Origin: Saccopteryx bilineata
Lineage: Eukaryota > Chordata > Mammalia > Chiroptera > Emballonuridae
DNA: 64,000 nucleotides
Assembly: GCF_036850765.1 (NCBI RefSeq)
Contig: NC_089490.1
Coordinates: 288,468,982 to 288,532,981 of the forward strand
Direction: 5' to 3'
The position numbers were made by a program, and so were the translations under genes. Shown in pieces: positions 59,380 to 64,000 of this stretch. Numbering within the stretch: position 1 is the first letter of the stretch; the number at the start of each line of letters is the position of its first letter. The notes below the pieces were generated by a model. The model had not been told where the DNA came from. It saw only the letters and a program-made list of their open reading frames with translations, and did no database searches.

Positions 59380-59720
59380 GTCTGCAAACCCATGCATGGC
59401 CTACACTAGACTTCTGTGATTCTTTTGTTGCACTCTCTCTCATGCTCACCAACCAACCACCCAGAACACTCAGATCCTATTAAAATCAAGACCTTGTCTG
59501 ACTCAGGCTCTTTGCATATGCTTTCCTGCTTTGTAAAACTACTTCCTACCTCACACTAATGAACTTTCTAGAGTATGCACTTCTTTTGAGTATCACCCAT
59601 GTAACTATCCTATTATTTATTTTTTAATTGTAAAAATCACAATTTGCTTAATAATTATACATAGAAGTACTCAAAAACATAAGTGTTGGATAATTATGCA
59701 GTTTGTTAGTGTTTGGTATA
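59380..59720 (+). repeat. LINE-2 3' end fragment
   Basis: CTCAGGCTCTTTGCATATGC, TTTCCTGCTTTG and ACTACTTCCTACCTCACACT follow the forward L2 order (CAGGGCCTTTGCACTTGCTG, then CTGGAATGCTCTTCC). The boundaries are approximate. Confidence 0.55.
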
Positions 59721-61861
59721 TATGTCAATGAGGAGGACAGGGTCTCTGGATTCTTGAAGCTTTCATTCTCTCTGGTATATATCCACAGCTTTCCACAAAG
59801 CTGCGTGAACTAGGCTGAACACTATGATGCAAAAAGCAGAATGCTATTGAAGTTGAGATGGAGAAGACATTAAATGTACCATGAAGATAAAACATGTTTT
59901 CAGGAGCATTTTAAGATAGGCCTGAGTTACTTGTGCTAATTAACTAATTAGTTGAGCCTTTAATACAATAAAAGCTCAACTTATAACAAGGCAGCCATGT
60001 ATTGGAGCATTCTAGGAGAATATTCTTCCATGGAATAATTCTAGATGAAGTCTAATTTGGCTCTGACATCTCAACACATGCCTCTCAAGTACCTGAGGCA
60101 GATAGAGAAGTTTCTTAAACACATCACTTTGACTTCCCACTTATTGGACAGAAGTAGTCATGTGAAAGGCCTGGAGTTGCATAGCAGCACATGTGTTTTC
60201 TATGATCTGTGAGTGTTTGGGCTGCACTTGGAGGTGATTTTCGAGTATTACAGTGAGGTAAATTTCTTAACCATGTGGAGAGTCAATGGTGATTGAGATT
60301 TTTGTGAATGGAATAATAATGTTACTATCTTCAAAACTACACTATGTAGTGGTTACAGATACAGAAGATAATTGTGCACTTTTCCTACATAATATAAGAT
60401 TTTGTCCCTATTTGTTTTAGAATGTTTCACCTAATATATCACAATAATCCTTTAAGCCTGCAATATGAAACCGCTTATGCGGTTTCTTTGGCTCCACTTA
60501 AAAAAAAAAATAGCAGACAACAATATTCATTGAATCATCTACATTTTCCACTTAAAAGAGACACTGAATTATTTTTTTAAAATCTAGTGAAAATGAAACG
60601 AATCAACTTCAGCAATACAAAAACATTATTGTTTAAAAAAAAAAACTTTTACATTATGTGAAAAACTGACAAAAGTGAAATCATTTTAAAGTAAAGCTGA
60701 AACTGCCTTTTCAGAGAAACTGCCTTGTATGAATTGCATCTTGAACCTTTGGGATGTTTGAACTGGGAAAAATTACCTTGGGATCGAGCCAAGCCAACAA
60801 TGTCTTACAATCCTTTGTAAAGCTAACAGGAAAGCAAACTGGGAATTATGGGCATTCTATTGAATCAGTAACCAGTCACGTAGCGCTAAAGACTAACTTA
60901 GTTTGTTAATACCAATAGAAATTCTTTTTTTTTATTCTCGTAATTATTACCTTTCTTTGTCTCATAAAACAACCTTGCTTTACCCTGTAATTGAGACACA
61001 ATTTGAGTTTCTGCCAGAACTTGTGAATACAAATTACTTTGAAATTGTGAATGCATTTACTTTGAATCAAGTAAATGTTAGATGTTTTGACTTCGGGTTT
61101 TTTTTTTTAGGTTAACAATTAGTAAACAGAAAATTCAAATGCATAAACTGACTTGTGCCCTATCATGTTATTTATATTTTAGAATAGAAAACTGTTTATT
61201 GGGACAGTTATAGCAATTGTTTTAGATTTTATAAAAATTCAGCTAAAGAAAAAGAAAGAAACGTGTATACCCAGTGAATACTTGTTAACAATTTCCTGCT
61301 AATCTAATTCATTCCCAATATAAAGAGATTAAAAAATTTTTTGACTGGTTTTAAAGACTTGAGAATATAACAGAAACAAAAACAAGTTATTTTCACAACA
61401 GACTTGACCGATACTGCATATATGAAAACAGGAATGGATATAAATCACCACTAATTTTAAAGTTTTCATTTCTTTAAATTTTGAATTTTCAAAATCTAGA
61501 TTTTATAAAAATTATTGACACACAGTTGACCTTGGCTAACAAAGAACATAAATTTCTTAACCCAAGGTATTTTCTTTCTTAAGTCTTTATATTGATTAAT
61601 GAGTAAATCTCATAGAGAGAAAGACAGATACAGTATATATAAACAGCATCTATTATGGATATAACCATATGCAGTTTTTATCTATCTATAAAAAGAAATA
61701 TATTTTAGAATTATTGATATGAAGCATAAAAGAAATTTCTACTGAGTAAAGAAATGAAAGGATGGTATTGTTGCAGTAAACACATCTTAACTTCCTATTG
61801 TATGTTAAATCAGGGGGTTTTAAGAAAGGTGGCCCTGTTTTTTGCTTATTAAAAATTATAT
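59721..61861. other. Intron sequence, no recognised element
   Basis: It contains one short perfect palindrome, GAAACCGCTTATGCGGTTTC, at 60467-60486 (8-base arms, 4-base loop). No transposon, exon or RNA gene recognised. Confidence 0.4.
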
Positions 61862-61866
61862 CTCGG

Positions 61867-61887
61867 TGACGTCACGGAAATGGCGCC
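61867..61887 (+). promoter_or_regulatory. CRE, ETS-like and YY1-like motifs at the LINE-1 tip
   Basis: TGACGTCA (perfect CRE) at 61867-61874 is followed by CGGAAA (ETS-like) at 61875-61880 and AAATGGCGCC (YY1-like) at 61878-61887. In human LINE-1 a YY1 site near +12 sets the start of transcription. A matching position here suggests the same role. Confidence 0.6.
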
Positions 61888-62029
61888 ATGAGAAGCGCGT
61901 CCGACAGCTCTCCCCTAAATCACAACAAATTTATCAACTAGAAACAGAAAAATTTATCCTCGGAGCATTCCAGAGTTCCACACAAATTGAAAGCAAAAGG
62001 ACTGTTATCACTTGAATCTGAGAGACGAG

Positions 62030-62480
62030 GGTGTGGAGGAAGCTACCGCAGGGACGCTCATTCAAGCCGCCAGGGAGTGCGCCCACGGTGAGTCAGCCCA
62101 TATACTTGGGAACCGCAAGCCGCCGCGAGCGGCCGACCGCTAGCCGCCGGGAGCCCGCGAGCTGCCGCGAACCCCCGAGAACCCCCGCGAACCGCCACCG
62201 CGAGCTGCCGCGAGCCCCCGTGAACCGCCACCGCGAGCGGCCGCCACGAGCCGCCGCGCGCGCGCCCGGTCCGGTTGAGCACTGCTGACGTTCCCAGCGG
62301 CCCGCACACTGCAAGTGGGGGTCGCCGGCCACAGGTGCCCTGAGCGCCCCATTCGCGCGCGTGCCTTGGGCATTCCACGCGCCCAGGGCGCCCTACTGGC
62401 CCGCACAACCAGGGGGCTCCATTATCCTGCGCCTGGTGCGGTCCAGCCGCCAGCGGCGGGGCGAACGGGAGAGGCTTGGG
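62030..62480 (+). promoter_or_regulatory. CpG island of the LINE-1 promoter
   Basis: Very CpG-dense (GCCGCGAGCGGCCGACCGCT and following), in strong contrast to the AT-rich surroundings. It contains short tandem units near 62189-62255. Open frames of 79 to 148 codons on both strands here are consequences of high GC and are not genes. Confidence 0.75.
62189..62255. repeat. 33-bp tandem units within the LINE-1 promoter
   Basis: GAACCGCCACCGCGAGCTGC starts at 62189 and GAACCGCCACCGCGAGCGGC at 62222. Shorter GCGAACCCCCGAGAACCCCC units precede them. Similar monomer-like repetition is known in other mammalian LINE-1 promoters. Confidence 0.75.
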
Positions 62481-63366
62481 AGATTCTCTCCGTGGGCGGG
62501 GCACCTCACCCAGCCATTCAAGCTAACAATCAAGCGTTGGGGGAGGGGTGCGCGCAGGCAGCCTAAAATACCTTCGGAAACACAGCTGCAACCCAATCAC
62601 TGAAATTAGCTTAACCCATAAAATCTGTGCACCCTCGGTTCTAATTGATAAGATCTCTCTCAGTTCAGCGATCCAAGACAAGAGGCGTGATATTTTTTAG
62701 TGCCTCTCGCTAAAGGGGCGGGGGCAACTTCTGATTGATAGAGCCTCCATATTCAGGGATAAACGCTAACAAGAAGGACTTGGCAGATAATAAGGTCTAT
62801 ACTACACTAGTCGTAAGCAGAGACTAGTGCCTCTTCTTCCCTGCAAAAACAGGCTACAAAGTGTGGAAAGCCTGGGTTGAGAGGCCCAACTAAATGATAG
62901 GTGTTGAACAGTCACATTGACAACAATTGACTCCCACCCCCGCCTGATTACACTGGAGGCCCTGACTCTCAGAGCCTTTCCCAAAGCCTTGCACTGAGTG
63001 GGGATAGAGTGGGGATTTCCCAGCTCTTTGAGCCTCTTACTCCCCAGGCAGAAGCAGTTGCAGCCTTATAGCTGGATCACCAGGCTGCTAATTCAGAAAG
63101 GGGGGACTAGGAGAGTGAATCCAGGAAAGCAAACTCTCTCACCGTTGGACCCTGCAAACGCCAACAAGCCTTTACTTCTAGCAAGACTAAAGCCAATTAT
63201 ATGACATTGCCATAGAATCCCATCAACTGCAAATCCCTACCTAAGAGTGACACAGGGGCAGAGCCTGGGGTACAGAGTCACCGACTAGGAAGAGGGAGAG
63301 AAAAGAAAAAGGAAGAAGTTAACCTCTCAAAATCAAGAAAAACCCACAGACTTTACAACTTGATCC

Positions 63367-64000
63367 ACTAATTTTTTTTTTGTTGTTGTTGTTGTTGTTG
63401 CTTGTTTCTTCTATCTTTTTGCCTTTATTTCCTCCACCTCGGTCCTTCTATTCTCTGCCCATCTTATGCTTCCCCTTTCTTGAACTACACTACCCATGAG
63501 TGTTGCATTTTATTTTTCTTCTTCATCCTCACCCTCCTTTAAGGTTATACTCCAAAACACTTAACTCTCACTCTCTCCTCTTTTGTTTTTTTTTTTTTGT
63601 CTTGCTTTATTTTGTTTTTTTCTCCTCCTATTTTATTTCTTCCTTTGTTTTTCTCTTTTTCTTATTTTTTCCTTTCTATTCGTTTTTTCTTTTCTCATTT
63701 TACTTTCCTCCCATTTAATCCTCAATCACGAACAAATTAGTTAATTTGGGACTCAAGGCTTTTTTTTGGTTTTATTTCTCTTTTTTGCTTTTGTTTTTAT
63801 TTTTTTTTCTCTTCTTTGTTTATTTTTGTGGCATTTTGGGTCCTCCCAACCCAAGGTCTCCATTGTATTTAGTCTTCGCTCCATTTAATACAACAGATTT
63901 TTACTTATTATTTTTATTTTTTCTTCTTTATTATTCTTTTTTGGTCCTTTTTTCTGATTCCCTCTTATCCCTCTCATTATATCTCTTAGTTGACCATCAC
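63367..64000. repeat. Pyrimidine-rich tract of the LINE-1 5' UTR with (TTG)n
   Basis: A T-run, seven TTG units (63379-63401), then about 600 bases strongly rich in T and C (TTTTTCTCTTCTTTG-type). The frame at 63500-63718 is a Phe-rich translation of it. Confidence 0.7.

Larger units (their letters stand above)
22210..64000 (-). other. Presumed CDH12 intron, upstream of the exon
   Basis: The sequence 5' of the exon in transcript direction holds only repeats and unrecognised AT-rich DNA. The expected preceding exon (signal peptide, propeptide, and the GWVWNQFF start of EC1) was not seen in 41.8 kb. The intron therefore appears longer than the window, which agrees with the very large introns of this gene in other mammals. 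Confidence 0.65.
61862..64000 (+). mobile_element. LINE-1 5' end: promoter and 5' UTR, cut by the window edge
   Basis: A sharp change from AT-rich intron to GC-rich sequence begins at CTCGGTGACGTCACGGAAAT. It continues GACAGCTCTCCCCTAAATCA, CAACAAATTTATCAACTAGA and GCATTCCAGAGTTCCACACA, typical of mammalian LINE-1 5' ends. Then follow a CpG island, a unique segment (TCTCAGTTCAGCGATCCAAG, CACAGGGGCAGAGCCTGGGG) and GAAAAACCCACAGACTTTAC, followed by a pyrimidine-rich tract. ORF1 is not reached. The 5' UTR is at least 2.1 kb, so this is a 5'-complete copy, and the CpGs are well kept, so it is probably young. The 3' end and target-site duplication lie outside the window. A bat endogenous retrovirus is a less likely alternative, since no LTR ends or primer site are seen. 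Confidence 0.78.

Noticed and set aside
60467..60486. Palindrome as a terminator or RNA gene
   Set aside because: An 8-base stem is expected by chance in 64 kb, and no T-run or RNA-gene context goes with it.
62058..62504. 148-codon minus-strand frame rich in Arg, Gly and Ala
   Set aside because: High GC in the LINE-1 CpG island removes stop codons in all frames. No domain is present and overlapping frames on both strands are equally open.
1..64000. CRISPR arrays, operons, toxin-antitoxin or phage-defence systems
   Set aside because: The sequence is vertebrate intronic DNA. There are no spaced identical repeats of CRISPR type and no dense coding.

Overview
The window looks like ordinary mammalian nuclear DNA, most likely from a bat. 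It is AT-rich and full of interspersed repeats, with stop codons in every frame and a single recognisable spliced coding exon. The bat call rests on the SINEs. At least nine copies belong to one tRNA-derived family (head GCCCTGGCCGGTTGGCTCAG, tail with a conserved GTTTCCAGCTTCAGAAAAAT-like end). Four more resemble CCTGACCTGTGGTGGCGCAG, and three belong to an older related family. I associate this combination with bats, probably the horseshoe-bat side of the order, but that is from memory and was not searched.

The only protein-coding sequence I can support is one exon of a type II classical cadherin on the minus strand at 21915-22209. It is 295 bp, starts in phase 0, and has a strong acceptor and a consensus donor. 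Its residues match CDH12 (cadherin-12, brain cadherin) better than any paralogue I can recall. CDH12 is a very long gene with huge introns in a gene-poor region, so the rest of the window is best read as its two flanking introns (1-21914 downstream, 22210-64000 upstream in transcript direction). I saw no neighbouring CDH12 exon. That part is a reading by eye, not a search.

The introns are a record of transposable elements. From left to right they hold L2 and MIR fragments, several MaLR-type LTRs, SINEs (several with clear target-site duplications), a hAT-type fragment, two candidate LTRs near 27-28.5 kb, two 5'-truncated LINE-1 3' ends (37.3 and 41.1-42.0 kb), and two members of one mariner-like MITE family (39.2 and 46.4 kb). 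Further right are an internally deleted mariner-type element with about 108-bp terminal inverted repeats and an N-terminal transposase fragment (56.3-56.9 kb), and the CpG-rich 5' UTR and promoter of a LINE-1 that runs off the right edge (61.86-64.0 kb).

I found no convincing new gene system. The observations most worth a second look are the deleted mariner-type element, the LINE-1 promoter island with CRE, ETS and YY1-like motifs at its tip, a degenerate ~52-bp tandem array at 10.6 kb, the reverse-strand LTR at 28 kb, and inverted SINE pairs that flank the cadherin exon. Most long open frames in the window are artefacts of SINEs, LINE-1 or simple sequence.
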